A DNA stretch of 64,000 bases from Guillardia theta CCMP2712 (GCF_000315625.1 NW_005434612.1:329038-393037), one strand, 5' to 3'; counted from the first letter of the stretch, positions 39,561-51,855 are shown. Made by a program: numbers and translations. The notes: generated by a model not told the origin, from the letters alone.

Positions 39561-42500
39561 ATGACTGGAGACAAGCATTCAATGCCGAGACTTTCAATCA
39601 GAAAATCTCTGAGGAAGATGAGCGGGAAGTCGGTGGAGGATGTAGTGAAGCAAGGTATTGCAAATGGACTACCACTGCCTGTCGTGAGAGATGTTGCTTT
39701 TGGCAGTGCAACGAATGCGCAGGAGAGTGAAGGGCGACGGACTATCTCAATCAGATCAGGTCGACAGAAAGTCAATAAGGGAATTGCAAGTCAAGATTTA
39801 TAAACGGCAGCGTATTCTTGCAATCTTGGCGTCATTAAGGTAGTGCAATCTATCATGGTTTTGCTCCTTTAAACTGTTGTGCGCAGCCTCTTGGGTGGAA
39901 TCATGGTCAATGAGATCTGTGCTGCTCCAGATTATTCGGATCATTTGCCAAATGCTGCCGAGCAGGCTTGGTTAGACAGTGCGAGTAGACCAGCAAGGCG
40001 ATGTAATAACAGTCTTGCTCACATCATCAAATTCTCGGAGACGATAATCACGTTGGTCATTTACGCAATAATCTTCAACAATTTTGCATTGGAAGCACAA
40101 GTCTTGGGGGTAAGAAAAAGCATAGAAAATAGGATGTCCAACATCTCGCACATAGAAGGAAACAATCAGCGACGATACCGCTTCAAGTGGACCTCGATTG
40201 CATTCCTGATAGTCCAACTGTTCATCAACCTGTTTCACACATTTCCGTTTGTGTATTTAGACATTCGGATGGAAATCCTTGGGACCAAGCTCTACTATCG
40301 ATTGGAGTCAATCATGTGTGCTTTGATGTTTCTGAGATTGTACCATATTTGGAACTGGCTAGAGAACGCGACCTACCTGCGATACTTCGACCTTGAGGTA
40401 GACGTGTGCTTGCGCTGAAGGCATTCGCTGATTGTATTTCTGTCAGGATTCTTACATGGTTGGTGATCATGCAACCATCGTAATGTCACAAGAAAGTGCA
40501 ACGTCTCATAGGACTCTGGCTTTCAAAGTTGCCATGACTCGGAATCCGGGATCCATCGTGCTCTTCGTCATGTTTCTGCTACTTGGAAGCATGTCATACA
40601 TCATGAGGATAGCTGAAGGACCGGCATACATGCCGCACAGCATATATATCTGGGATCAGATGTATGGAAACTTCTGACTGAAGATTTCAACTTGCTGATG
40701 CAATGCTGTACAGGTGGGTGATTTTGACACAGGCGACCACAGGTAATCTTGACTGGGAGAGCGGGCTGATGGTTGAGACCCTGTTGCAGGGTACAGTTCA
40801 TCTGTTCCGAAGACTCACATCGGAAGGATGGCTGCGGTGGTTGTCATGTTGTGGATGCCCCTTATCATCGCTTTCATCACTGCGAGTACCACCAAGAAGC
40901 TCAATCTCAATGCCGATGAAGAGAAAATGATGGTCTCGATCGACAACAACAGATTGAAGATGGCCGCCATGAGTTGTGCTGCAAGAGTTATTCAATTCTG
41001 GTGGAGAAACCTCACTGGGGTTTACCGTTCGAACAAAAGGAAATCGAATCCAACGTATAAAGAGCTGAAGCGGCTGGACCTGCTGCGGAAACTGTACAAG
41101 GTGAAGCATCAGCCGTTCGTCCAATTTTAAGCTGATTGTGTTTCAGGCTGGCGACAATCTGAGAAGGTCGAGCACTGCTCTTGTTCAACATTGCATCACA
41201 CTTGAATGATCCTGACTATTATTTCAGATTTTACCTCACGCACAAAAATGCTGTGAGGGAGGATCATGCAGGGCTGGGGGATCTGATTGGAAGGCCAACC
41301 AAGACAAAGGTGATTCAATGAACTTCTCGAGAAATCCTGTTTTCAATTGCTTACAGTCCTCTCTACCTGCCGCGAATCCGAATCGACTGTCAGAAATGAA
41401 ACTCCCTTCGAGACAGACTTCGGGTTCCACCGCAAACTTCTCGAGCTCTCAATATTCTCTTGATGACTTGGTGGATGAGATAAGAAGTCTCAAAGACAAG
41501 CATTCAAGGCTCGAGGCGCTTGTCTTGGAGGTGCTCACAGCAATGCTCTTGTTGACTTGTCCTGACTTTGTTCCTCAAGGTCCTAGGGAACTCAGAGAGG
41601 AACGCAGCAGAGCCTGAGATTCAACCTTCGCAGAGCAGAAGGAGTTCGTACATGAGCAAAGAGTCGAAAGATGAACTCCTCGAGTTCGCTAGAAAGGGCT
41701 CCTTCTCCTACAAACAGAACTTTCCAATGACGTCCAGCCAGCTATCCAACGATTCGAATCCTGAAATGGTCAACGAGGTCTTCAAGCTGCCAGCTCGCAG
41801 GATGTCGGAGCCCAGGGTCCCAGGTCCAGAGTTCCCGTCGATGTCACCCAGGCTCTTCTCAGCCAGCGAATCGGAGGAGGAGGAGGAGATCCGCCTCTCG
41901 AAGATGCTGCCCCCCAGGCAGCCACGGAGATCTAGCGATGCAGACGTGCGCAGCACGGCAACGAGTGTGGGAAAGGCAACCTCCGTCGATCTCAGAATGC
42001 TGGAGCCCTTGTCTCCGGGAAGGTTTAACAAGGCAGAGTTTCCCTCCAGGAGTGAGAGGTCCGACGCAGATCGCCTATCCCCGAGCAGGGACAACCGAAT
42101 GAGCATCCGAAACAAGCCTGTTTCGAGGACACGATCGAGATCCAGCTCTCCTAACAGGAGAGAGTCTGGAGGGAGGAACCCGCCGTCCCTCCTTCCCATC
42201 GAGACGAACGACGTCGATGATGTGGAGAGCGAGATACTGTTTACACGAGCAAGAACCTTGAACACCATGAACGGCAACCACTCCTCTGCCAAGATCATGA
42301 CGACCAAAGCAACGCCCATGACCATGACGCCGAGGCTGGTGGCCGCCCAGAAGCGAGCCATGGAGAAGATGCAGGGGAGCTCGCAGGAACAAAGCAGTCA
42401 ACGGATTTCCTACAGGTAAGACCCTGAGCTAGATCTTTTCTTCCAGGCCTACGGTTCTTATCCTCTTACTTGCAACTTGCAACAGGTCGATCTCGGCAGC

Positions 42501-42810
42501 TCCCGCCGACGTTTCAAGAACCACCAGCTACATGCCCAGCTACAGAGAGCCGACTCCTCGCACTGCCAACCTCTCGGCCTCCAGTCCTCGTCGATCACAG
42601 TCCACAGAAGATCCAGGGGACGATGTGTCTGCCAAGGTCATGTGGATGAGAACACAGATGTCAGCTCCCGGGCCTGGTTCTCAAAGGACTGACTCTCTTC
42701 CAATCACCTACCAGTCCTCATACACCTCCACCCGTTCGCTTGCAGAATCGCTCTTACAACGGAATCATCACATCCTCGGCCACAACGGCAGGGCCGGTCA
42801 CAACCTGTAA
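39561..42810 (+). CDS. SK-type (Ca2+-activated K+ channel-like) cation channel with altered filter
   Basis: Six-TM channel resembling small-conductance channels. Supported exons: 39561-about 39654 (or start at the Met at 39903), ...-40109, 40170-40397, 40447-40661, 40714-40742, 40790-41100, a short exon AGDNLR(R) near 41147, a following exon to about 41309, 41358-41529, 41579-42417, 42484-42810. S1 IIKFSETIITLVIYAIIF, S2 SIAFLIVQLFINLFHTF, S4-like MFLRLYHIWNWLENATYLRY, S5 SIVLFVMFLLLGSMSYIM. The pore reads WDQMWVILTQATTGYSSSVP, then S6 MAAVVVMLWMPLIIAFITA. The filter is T-T-G-Y-S-S-S instead of TxGYGD, and an intron splits its Gly codon. An IQ-like motif (ARVIQFWWRNL) follows S6, where calmodulin would bind. 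The long C-tail is Ser/Arg-rich and disordered. The N-terminal exons are the least certain. Confidence 0.75.
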
Positions 42811-43946
42811 CACTTGGCTCATGCTGCGGGGCTACGTCACTATACCTTTCAGTCCGGAGGCCGAACCAGTTCAAAAACTTGCCGCAGTGCTTATGGAAGA
42901 TAGAGTAGTGAATAAAGTTTTCTAAAAGCAGATAGCCGTTTCCGTACGCATGAGGTCTCTGTGTCAGAACTCAGAGTGACTGACAAGCTTTGAAACTTTT
43001 CGAATTTGAGCTTTAAAAAAAAGTCGCTCTACACGCTCTACACGCCATTTTGAAGAGTCCTGATGGACGGTTACAGGGTCAATAACCTCCTTTTCTACCC
43101 TACCCCACACTAGACCATGAACAGTGGTTCATCACCGGTATAATGTACGTATAAAGTACCGGTAGTCATGAATTACATCCACCACCTCTCAACAGATATA
43201 TTTCGGCAGGGATAGAGCTTGATAAGGGGTACCAGGTATGACCCTTACCTACTCAGAAAGAGATTCTTTAAAGTACCGGTACTTTTGTATTAACTTTACT
43301 GGAAAAATAAGGGGTGAAAAGAAAATTCTCTGTACCCCTACCAATCTCTTGTGGCACGGCCTCTGGAGTACCCCACCCTACTATATTTCATCCGCCTCGT
43401 CACTCCATGGCGCTTACATTCTCCATGCTGCTCCAGCATCCGCCTCCCGCTCCCCCTGCCGCTGCCTCTATGCTCTCCTCCCTCCTCTCTTCTTTTCTGT
43501 GTTTCCTTGCTCCTCGATCTGCTTTCTCTTCCCTTCCACCCGTCTCCTCCCTCCCGCTCCATTCGTTTCCTTGCCCCCTCACTACTATCACTGACCTGCC
43601 CACTGCGACTGCTTTCCTTCCCGCCGTGCCCTCTGCTTCTTCTCGACCCATCCATCCATTATGATATCTCCTCTCTTTGTTTTGATCACCACAGTATCCC
43701 TCCGTCATTCACAGTTCCCTCCTATATCCCTCTCGCTTGACAACCTGGACTTCTTCTAGATACCTCTTGTTGTTCTTTCTCGCGTCCTCGCTACTTCTAT
43801 ATCATTACTTCCTAGTATTCCATCACTGCTGCCTTGACTTCTCATGACCTTCACTTGTGTTCTGGGGCCTGTCACCCTGTGATCTTCTGACGCTGATACT
43901 GCAGGCAGCCAGTCCTGAACCTCGTAGCCAGCACTTGTTCATTGCG
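42811..43946. other. Intergenic region upstream of PX gene
   Basis: 43080-43380 is the G/T-rich TACCC/GGTACC class and 43400-43750 is pyrimidine-rich. No gene supported. Confidence 0.45.
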
Positions 43947-44517
43947 ATGTCCTTGGAGAGAGAGAAGTACAGAAGCAAGGGCTTGAAGGAAGGCGACGAC
44001 GATGTCCGAGTATTCTTCAAGGATCCCTACAACGTGCGGGGCAAGGACAGGCTTCTCTGCTTCGTGAGCGAGCACACGGTGATACACTCTCTTACCTTGC
44101 GGTCGCCTCCTGTTGACCCAGCTGCTCCAGCGATACCCGTTCGTGGTGGTGTACAATGACGAGAAGTGGAACATGGAAAAGAGATTTAGCGACTTCGCGG
44201 AGCTGGACGCTCAGCTCGACGAGGCGTTCAAGAGCGACGACAACATCGTGGTAAGGAGGAGAGGAGCAGGGAGGAGGCAGAGGGAGCGCAACCACTCCTT
44301 GCGTGTGCTGCTTGCCCTGATGGACTGGTGGGATCCTGCTATGGCACTCTGATCGCTCTCTCTCGCAGTTGCCGGAGTTTCCCCCTAAGAAGTACTTCGG
44401 CAGCCTCAGCCCCGCGCTGATCAAGGAGAGGCAGGAAGCTCTCGAGAAGTACATGAAGGCCCTTGTCAAGGACTCCGAGGTGCCTCTTGCTGATCTCCTT
44501 CGTCTCTCTCCTCCTCC

Positions 44518-44551
<34 letters not shown>

Positions 44552-44976
44552 CTCTCCTCCTCCTCCTCCTCCTCCTCCTCCTCCTCCTCCTCCTCCTCCT
44601 CCTCCTCCTCCTCCTACCTCCTCCTCCTCCTCCTCCTCCTNNNNNNNNNNNNNNNNNNNNNNNNNNNNNNNNNNNNNNNNNNNNNNNNNNNNNNNNNNNN
44701 NNNNNNNNNNNNNNNNNNNNNNNNNNNNNNNNNNNNNNNNCAGCATCGTCCTACCCTAACGTGATCTTCTTCTCATATCAGATTGCTCTTGCAGCTGCAA
44801 AATAGTGCCTTCGTCACTCCCACCGGCCAACCCTCCCTCCTCCCTCCTCCTCCTCCTCCTCCTCCTCCTCCTCCTCCTCCTCCTCCGCCACTCTTCCTCA
44901 CTTCAATTGCCATCTCCAGCGTCAGCTCTTCGCCTCCTTCGAGGATGGGATCTTTGAGGCCAGTCATCGTCTCTAG
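43947..44976 (+). CDS. PX-domain (sorting-nexin-like) protein, interrupted by gap
   Basis: Exons 43947-44033, 44122-44250, 44369-44479, then an intron containing gap 2, then 44795-? and possibly a last exon ending at 44976. The N-terminal part is a complete-looking PX domain: VRVFFKDPYN-LLQRYPFVVVYNDEKWNMEKRFSDF (basic R-F-S-D-F phosphoinositide pocket), then LPEFPPKKYFGSLSPALIKERQEALEKYM, the PxxP loop and final helices. PX domains bind PI3P on endosomes, so the protein should be a peripheral endosomal sorting factor. The C-terminus is unclear: LQNSAFVTPT is a plausible PX end and RQLFASFEDGIFEASHRL followed by TAG could be the tail. No BAR domain is visible before the opposing gene begins. 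Confidence 0.65.
44522..44640 (+). repeat. (CT)n and (CCT)n microsatellites abutting gap 2
   Basis: CTCTCT tract (44522-44552) grading into CCT repeats that run into the N block. A further (CCT)n lies at 44838-44886. Confidence 0.95.
44641..44740. other. Assembly gap 2 (100 N)
   Basis: Exactly 100 N inside an intron of the PX gene, preceded by CCT repeat. True size unknown. Confidence 0.99.
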
Positions 44977-45142
44977 GTATCGCGACTCATCCTACCTGTC
45001 ACCCATCCGTCCGAGGAGGCCGCGACAGCTGCAGCTGGGGGTAGCAAGTCAGACGCAGCCAAGAAAATCTTGCTATACCGCTCCCCTCCCCCTTGGCAGC
45101 CGAGCGCTCCCTCTGCATGGCACCAATCAGTCCTCCTGCTCC

Positions 45143-46040
45143 TCATGAGAAACAAGAGTATCGGACCAGTTCGGCCTCGAGCAATTTTGCCCGAGCATGC
45201 TCGAGGTAACGCTGCCTCTCCTCCTCCTCCTTCTGCTTCTTGGCTTCTTCCTCCTGCTGGTTGAAGAATCAAGGAGAGCAAGGAAACATCATGTTGTAGT
45301 ACAAGTCGCTGCTGCCTGATTTCCTCCTCCCTTTGCCTTTCCTTGATCAATGTTTCCGCTTCTTCCGCTCGCATACGTTCTTCTTCCAGCACCCTGCATC
45401 AATTTCAATCTCTTGAGACTGTCCCAAGATGCATGAGGCAACTTCTGTCGCTTCTTCTGCTCGTCGAACTCATCAGCCACCACAAAGATCTCTTGTAGAC
45501 TTTGCTGGGACAACACGCCATGTAAGCAGCATGAACGCCAAGACGACATGTACTCTGAGTTTCTCGGCCCAATCCTTCAACTCCACGTATCTCTTGTGCA
45601 AGTTTAACACCTTCATCGGGGTCATCATGAGGTGACGACTTGTGCTGTCTTCGTTTCTTTCACCTTCTCCTTCATCGCAGGTCCATACCTGAGCAAGAGT
45701 CAGCGCCGTACAAGGACAAACACGTGGCTGACGTCTGCAGCTCGGGGTCGGGCTCTATCGCCTTCTTGTACAAGGAATCGACTTTGCCATGGAGCTCGCT
45801 GATGTCGCTGAAACAAGCTTGCAAGACCTGCTTCGCTTCAACCTGCGATCAAGGGAATCAGCGAGGTGAAACCTCCTTGAAGCTCCTCACAGCTTGTTCT
45901 CCATCCCGTCGAACGGCTTCGACCTTGGAGGCATCCTGCCATCTACCGCAGCGAGTCACTTGATGCCAGAAGAGGGAAGGAGCTCACTCCGAAGCGATTC
46001 CCCAGAGCCGCTCCACCTCCTCGCTTGCCTGCGAAGTCAT
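45143..46040 (-). CDS. Coiled-coil protein of unknown function
   Basis: Start MTSQASEEVERLWGIASE at 46040. Exon ends at 45988, next exon 45942-45873 (WQDASKVEAVRRDGEQAVRSFKE), then 45842 onward (VEAKQVLQACFSDISELHGKVDSLYKKAIEPDPELQ). The next pieces are YGPAMKEKVKETKTAQ, VLNLHKRYVELKDWAEKLR, SLQEIFVVADEFDEQKKRQKLP, VLEEERMRAEEAETLIKERQ and QEEEAKKQKEEERQRYLEHARAKLLEAE, ending VRYSCFS and a stop at 45143. Nearly the whole protein is helical; the C-terminal third is a strongly charged coiled coil. No signal peptide or TM. The junction before VLNLHKRY implies a 29-nt intron (45639-45611) or an indel. It converges on the PX gene with about 170 nt between stops. I do not recognise the family. Confidence 0.6.
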
Positions 46041-46360
46041 GAGCGATGATGGGTTTCAACCCACGAAGGACCTGCTTGAACGGCGGCCCTTTCACTCTCG
46101 CATGCCCTCCTTGCGAGACGTTTTCTGCTTGACGAGAATACATGGCTGACTTTCAAGACCTGACCGTTCCCTCAAAGTGAATGTTTCCGAGCTCAGAACG
46201 GCATGTTTCGTCTGGTGAGAGGGAAAATCAAACACTTCTAGAGACAGCAAGCTTTTCTGGTTAGCAACTCCCTTGCATCCTCTTCGACTTTCCTATCTTC
46301 TGCTCCCTCTCAATCTCCTCCCTCCTGCTGTTGGCTGCACTTCCCTTACTCCTGCGAAAG

Positions 46361-46741
<381 letters not shown>

Positions 46742-46849
46742 TTCCTTTCCCTTCCCCTCCTCGCCCCCTTTCCACCCTCCACCGCAGTGACATTTCCCGC
46801 GAATTTCAAACCCCCACCCACCGATGGCATGCAGAACTGACCCCTACTC

Positions 46850-47400
46850 TAAGGGTCGAACTGAAACTCAAAGCCTAGTGATCGGACTGCTCACTACTGA
46901 GCACTCAGTGCGGCCGGGGGCCTATTAGGCCCGGCAGTGCCCCCGGCCCCACTCACCGGGTCTATTGCCAAGTTGTGTACTAAAGTTATGATCAACTACC
47001 GGGGGCCGGGCCCAGCCTGACGGTGAGAGTCGGAGTCTGATCTCCCGAGTCCACTGGCACCGTGCACGGCCGCAGAACTGTACTACCGTATGGTGTTCCC
47101 AAGAAACACATACTCTGTGAGCAGTGAGCGAGTCAGAGATCATCAAGATGATTACAAGCTGTGAGGCAAATCAAAAAAGGGAAACTATTGACTCAGCCGT
47201 TGTGCTGCCAAGGCGCGCCGCCCGGCCGCCGGCAGCAACGTACGGTCACGTCTCGGTAGGCTGCGCACGTACACTGAGGGACCAATAGCCTAGTACGGTC
47301 ACAACTTCAGTGGCCCAGTGGCAAGTCGGAAGTCACAAGCCAACACAGTGACATCATGTCTTTTTACTCAAAGGCCAGTGAGGATCATCGGATGCCATCG
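46850..47400. repeat. GC-rich low-vocabulary intergenic patch 3
   Basis: Same vocabulary as patches 1 and 2: GGCCCGGC, CTCAGTG, GTACGGTCACG, GTGGCCCAGTGGC, CCGGGGGCCGGGCCC. Located between two divergent genes. Confidence 0.45.
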
Positions 47401-47696
47401 TGATGGCTGACCCGAGCAGTCTCTGATCAGTTTTTTACTCAACTTAGCGTTTGACTAGCGTTTGACCAGAGGCATTGTCAAAGAAAAAAATGGAAACCCT
47501 GGCCCTCTTCCTCACCCCACCCCAATTCACAGGGTATAAGGAGGGTCCTCAAGGCCGACCGAGACGAGGCAAGGATTTGGCTCGCGTCCCTTCTATCCCT
47601 CCTTGTACCCCCCTTCCCGCTCCCCTGTCCTCTCTCTCTTCCTTCTACCATCTCTCTCTTCCTTCTATCTCCTCTTCTTTTCCAGGCTGTGCTTTC

Positions 47697-49308
47697 ATGG
47701 CGACTTCCCGCTCTCTCGTAGCAGGTCTTTGTGTGCTGCTAGTTTTCATCGTCTGCTCCGATGCGGAAGAATCGAGTGCCCCAATGCCTGATGACTATGA
47801 AGTGCCGGAGGGAGATGTCCTGAAAGGGACTGACATCGAGCCGTGTGAACCTGTGTCGGGAGCAGGTACCGAGGCGAATCCCTTTATCTTTCAAGTGAAG
47901 CTCAACTATTTCGTCTCTTCCACTGGATACTTCTCATTCACCAACTGCAAGGGATCGCAAAGGCCAACGATCAAGATCAGGGCCAACTCAACGTACAAGT
48001 TTGTTCAGACTGAGAAGACAAACTGGCTACATCCCCTCGGGTTTGCCTACGGCCCTGATGGAGCCCATGACGGGAGGGATGAGTTGGAGCCGGGAGTGAA
48101 GCCCCCGGGCAGCAAGTCAAAATGCGATGAGTCCAAGACATGTCAGAGCCCCAGGTATCACGGAGGCAAGAGCGGGGACGTCTTCCTCGGACGCACGGGC
48201 CTTCTCTCCACCCCCGAGGATCCGTATGCGGGGATGGGCGACGGTGAGTTCGGGCTGGAAACTTACGAGAGTCACTTCCAAGATCACAGCCTGAGCTTGT
48301 GGGCGAGGAACAAGTACAGCGTCTTGCTACGGATCGAGGATGAAGCAACGGCGGAGATCTACTACTTCTGCCACGTCCACAGGTCAGTCCCTGCCCCTTG
48401 CTCTCCCCTGCACTGACCGTAGAGCAAGATGGATGAGCGGCAAAATCATCGTCGTCAACCCGGACGGAACCCCACGTAAGAATCAGCAGGACGTCGTGCT
48501 GTACAGCCCGACGGTGCTGAGCAGGGACGATGAAGTGTGCGGGACACCCCCAGCTCCGGAGTACGGGGACAACGATGGCCCGGCCAAGTTCATAGGGAAG
48601 TGCGAGACGAAGGCCCTGTGCGGTCCTGCAACGACCTTCAAGAGGTGCATGGAGGGGGTGGACTGTCACATGAACTACAACATGCGGGTCACTCATACCG
48701 ACGACCCGATATCCACCTTCATGCGGCAGATGATCCCCCACCATCAGGTGCTCTCCGCCCCGCTGGTGCTGTGCTGACTCGGTTGACTTGCCGTCTCTCA
48801 GAACGCGGTGAACATGGCGAAGGTCGTGTTGAAGTTGGACAAAGAGCACGTGCGGGATGTGGACAAACAGCTCGGGGGTGACGCGTTTGTGGAAAACCTT
48901 CTGCTTGACATCATCAACACGCAGAACATGCAGATCATGATGGTGAAGAGAAGCGAAGTCACTTGTGTGAGATACGAACTAACATCCTCCATGTAGATGC
49001 ACAGTTACCTGGTATGGAAGACAAAGCAAGGAGAGCCGGAGGTGTATGATCAAGAGTGCGCTGAGAAGCTGCAAGACAAGAACCTCATCGTCTGGGCCTT
49101 TGCCTGCGTTGGTTTGTGCATCGGAGGGATACTGAGCACGGCGTCGTGGTACGTCTTTTGGCGACGACAGAGGCATGGACAAGGCAAAGATAAGTACAGC
49201 CTCGTTCAAGCGACCGCAAGTGTTTCTGCCGTAGCGCCTGCCAGTCAAGTTCAAGTCTCTTGTCAGGGAGAAGCCACAAGTGAGGAGGTGGATATTGCTT
49301 TAGCTTAA
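47697..49308 (+). CDS. Cupredoxin-DUF305 fusion, single-pass membrane protein
   Basis: Exons 47697-48382, 48423-48747, 48802-48942, 48997-49308 (introns 40-59 nt, all phases close), 487 residues. Signal peptide MATSRSLVAGLCVLLVFIVC. Residues about 60-245 form a cupredoxin-like domain with an apparently intact type-1 copper set: His112 (NWLHPLGF), then Cys225, His228 and Met233 (FCHVHRARWM). Next is a DUF305 domain: FMRQMIPHHQ-NAVNMAKVVL ... IINTQNMQIMM, with the diagnostic M-x-x-H-H and Q-x-x-x-I/M pattern implicated in copper handling in bacteria. One TM (LIVWAFACVGLCIGGILSTASWYVF, two pieces) and a cytosolic tail follow. Likely a surface or endomembrane copper-binding or redox protein. An upstream acceptor (TTTTCCAG, 47683) may join a 5' exon. 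Confidence 0.8.
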
Positions 49309-49474
49309 TAGATAAGCTACTTGCGCTTTAGCTAAACGATGATAGAGAATCGTGAGTGAAATCCTAGAATGGAACATAGGGGACCATTGAAAATAGCAGA
49401 AGTGAATGAATAATGAAGAACCCTAGATCTGTCTCTTGTATCGCTCGACTCGTCTACTTCTTCAGTCCGCTCCT
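49309..49474. other. Short convergent spacer
   Basis: 166 nt between the stop codons of the cupredoxin-DUF305 gene (+) and the REXO4-like gene (-). AT-rich and no patch elements. Confidence 0.5.
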
Positions 49475-51855
49475 CTACTTCTTCAATCTGCTCCGTTTCA
49501 TCTTGATCTGATTGTCCGCCTGCCAAGTCAACAGCGTCAGAATCAACAAGCATGCACATCGGGCAAGCATCGCACCTTGCAAGCATAGACGTCATAACTG
49601 CTCTCCCACATGTCTTTGAACTTCACGTAGAGCTGCATGGCTGCGCGAGCATCTTCGATGGGGTCATGGACCCCGTCCTGTATCTTCTGGTTGAGGTGAA
49701 AGGCCGCCAGATCCTTCAGCCGGGGCATCCCGTTGCTCCCAGCTTGGCGAAGAACTTTGAACTTGGCAGTGTCCCGTGTGCTACGGACAGGGTGGCTGAG
49801 CATGAGAACGCTGAGATCGTTGCGGAGAGCATGCCCGACCAGAATCTTGTCCTTGAGCAGGGAGCTGACCTCTTGCTGTACGGTCTCCAGCGGAACGGCT
49901 CCTGCCTCCTCCTTCAGGTCGTCAAGGGTGAGGCCGGTAATGTGGGAGCGGAGGTCGGTCACTTCCTGGGAGGGGATGACGTTGCGGAAGTAGATGACGT
50001 CCAAGAACTCGTTGACGATGGTGACACGGGCCAGGCAGCTGTCCCTTCCTCGTTCCCCGACGCCAACCATCTCGCAATCCAGAGACACGGCTTTCGTGAC
50101 CTTGGCATTCTTCTCCTTCTCTTTCATCTCCTCCAGGTCCATCCTCTTGTAGTCCTCGATTGTCTTCTTGAGCAGCTTATCTTTCTCTGCCGCCTCCAGG
50201 ATCTTGGCTGTCTTCTCATCCAGCTTCTGCGTCGTCTTCGTCTCTACCTGACAAGCTCGAATGTGCATCGAAGCAAAGCTCGTCTTAGTCTTGTGAGTTG
50301 TCTTTCCCTTCTTCAAGGCCTTGTTTGCGTCTCGCAAGTTGAAGAAAGTGACGTACCCAAACCCTCTCTTCCTCCTCTCCTTGTCTCGGATCACCCCAGC
50401 ACTCGCCACTTCACCAAACCGTCGAAAATGTTCTCTCAGCTCCTCAGAGTCAAGCTCTCTGGTCCCTCCAACAAACAACTTCCTACCTCCGAAGGGAGAC
50501 TTTAGGGAAGGGTTAGCCGACACATTGGCATCCGCCGTTGCCACCGAGTTGTTGGCTGTTACGTTGATCGTCTCTTCATGAAGATCTTCTGAGATATTGC
50601 TCTCCATCCGAGGAACTTTTCTTGATCCCGTTAAACTCACCATGTCCCCAGCATTCTTGAACTGAACGGCGACCCTTCCTCTCGTAAATTTGTTCTCGAA
50701 GCTTGCCAACACGTGACCATCTTTCATGATGCAGATGCTCCTGTTGTCCGGAACAAACCGGAAGGAGACTTCATCCCCCTCCGAGAAGTTTGCCCCTGAG
50801 ATTGACAGCAGGCTTCCCCCGTCCAGGATCCTCCCGTTGGTCACCAGGTACGTCACGAGCCCGGTCATGTTGAGGTTGCCCCACCAGCAAGAGAGAGGAG
50901 TGTCGTCCTTGTAGCACTTATGAGAGACGAGGCCGAAGAACAGCAGGCTCTTCATCTTGACGATGTTCAGAACAACTTCTTGGGACTGATCGAACCGGAA
51001 AGATCTCTTCGATAACACCGTGGGGTACTGCTTCTGCAATACGCTGTCCACCTCCGCTTTCACCACGTTGTTGCCCTTTGGATCGATTGAAGTCCAGAAG
51101 TTCAGCTCTTTCGACCACTCCTCCTTTCTCAACGCATACTGGTCATCCTCTTGCTCCTGGTCAGGGTTCTTGGATCGAGCCAGTTTCTTGTCCTTGATGC
51201 ACTTCAAGAGCAGCCCAGTCAGTACTGCGCTCTTGTTCCTCACTCTCCGCTTGAACGACTTTGGTTTCATCAGATACTCTTCGAACTCCCTCAAGGCATT
51301 CACGAGTGTTATTCGCTTCCCTGCCTTCTTCAGTTGAACAATGTATGTCTTCACCTTAGAGTCCAACTCCTCGTATCGACAGACCCCGGTGCTGTTCAAC
51401 CGGCGGAGGATTTGATCTGGATTCGTCAGCTTATCAGAGGTTACAGCTGAGACGTTGTTTGCCGGCCTTCCTGCTGAGCTAGCATTCTTTTCCTCTTCAA
51501 TCACTTCAGAGCTAACCGTCGCCTCCTCCTGCCCCCATTTCTCCTTGTACGCCTTCAGCTTCCTCGACCGAATGTTGAGCAGGTTCAGCTTGCGCTGGAA
51601 GGAAGATCTCAACGCTGCACCGCTCTTCTTCTGCTGATGGATGGGCGCCTCCGCCCTTGCTGGCCTCCACCTGTTGGACCGCACGGGAGCCCTCCCTCCT
51701 CGCTCCCGGAGAAGGAAAATCCCAACGCAAGAGGTTTGTTGGCGGAGTTGTTGCTCTTGCTGCCAGTCTCCATTCAAGCTGAGGAAAGATGTGGAGATCA
51801 AGAAGATTGTGAGCTGCAAGCAGAGCCTTTGGTTGGAGCTGCTCATCCTGTTCAA
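49475..51855 (-). CDS. REXO4-like DEDDh exonuclease with RRM and N-terminal presequence
   Basis: Exons 51855-49576 and 49519-49475 (intron 56 nt, AAG|GTGCGA, phase 0), 774 residues. The C-terminus holds a REXO4/Rex4-type 3'-5' exonuclease: SLDCEMVGVG (Asp, Glu), LVGHALRNDLSVL (Asp), HDPIEDARAAM (His, Asp) - the complete DEDDh set. A basic tail, ADNQIKMKRSRLKK, comes from exon 2. Residues about 460-540 form an RRM (RKLFVGGTRELDSEEL, RGFGYVTFF). Residues about 300-410 resemble a SPRY-like sandwich (FSEGDEVSFRFVPDNRS, tentative). The N-terminus is hydrophobic (LCLQLTIFLISTSFLSL) followed by an Arg/Ser/Ala-rich stretch, a bipartite plastid- or periplastid-type presequence with Phe near the predicted cleavage. 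Canonical REXO4 is nucleolar, so this copy may process RNA in an organelle. Confidence 0.82.

Noticed and set aside
47475-47696. Upstream extension of the cupredoxin-DUF305 frame by 74 residues
   Set aside because: The extension is Pro/Ser-rich from a CT tract and would bury the clear signal peptide. A TTTTCCAG acceptor precedes the chosen ATG.
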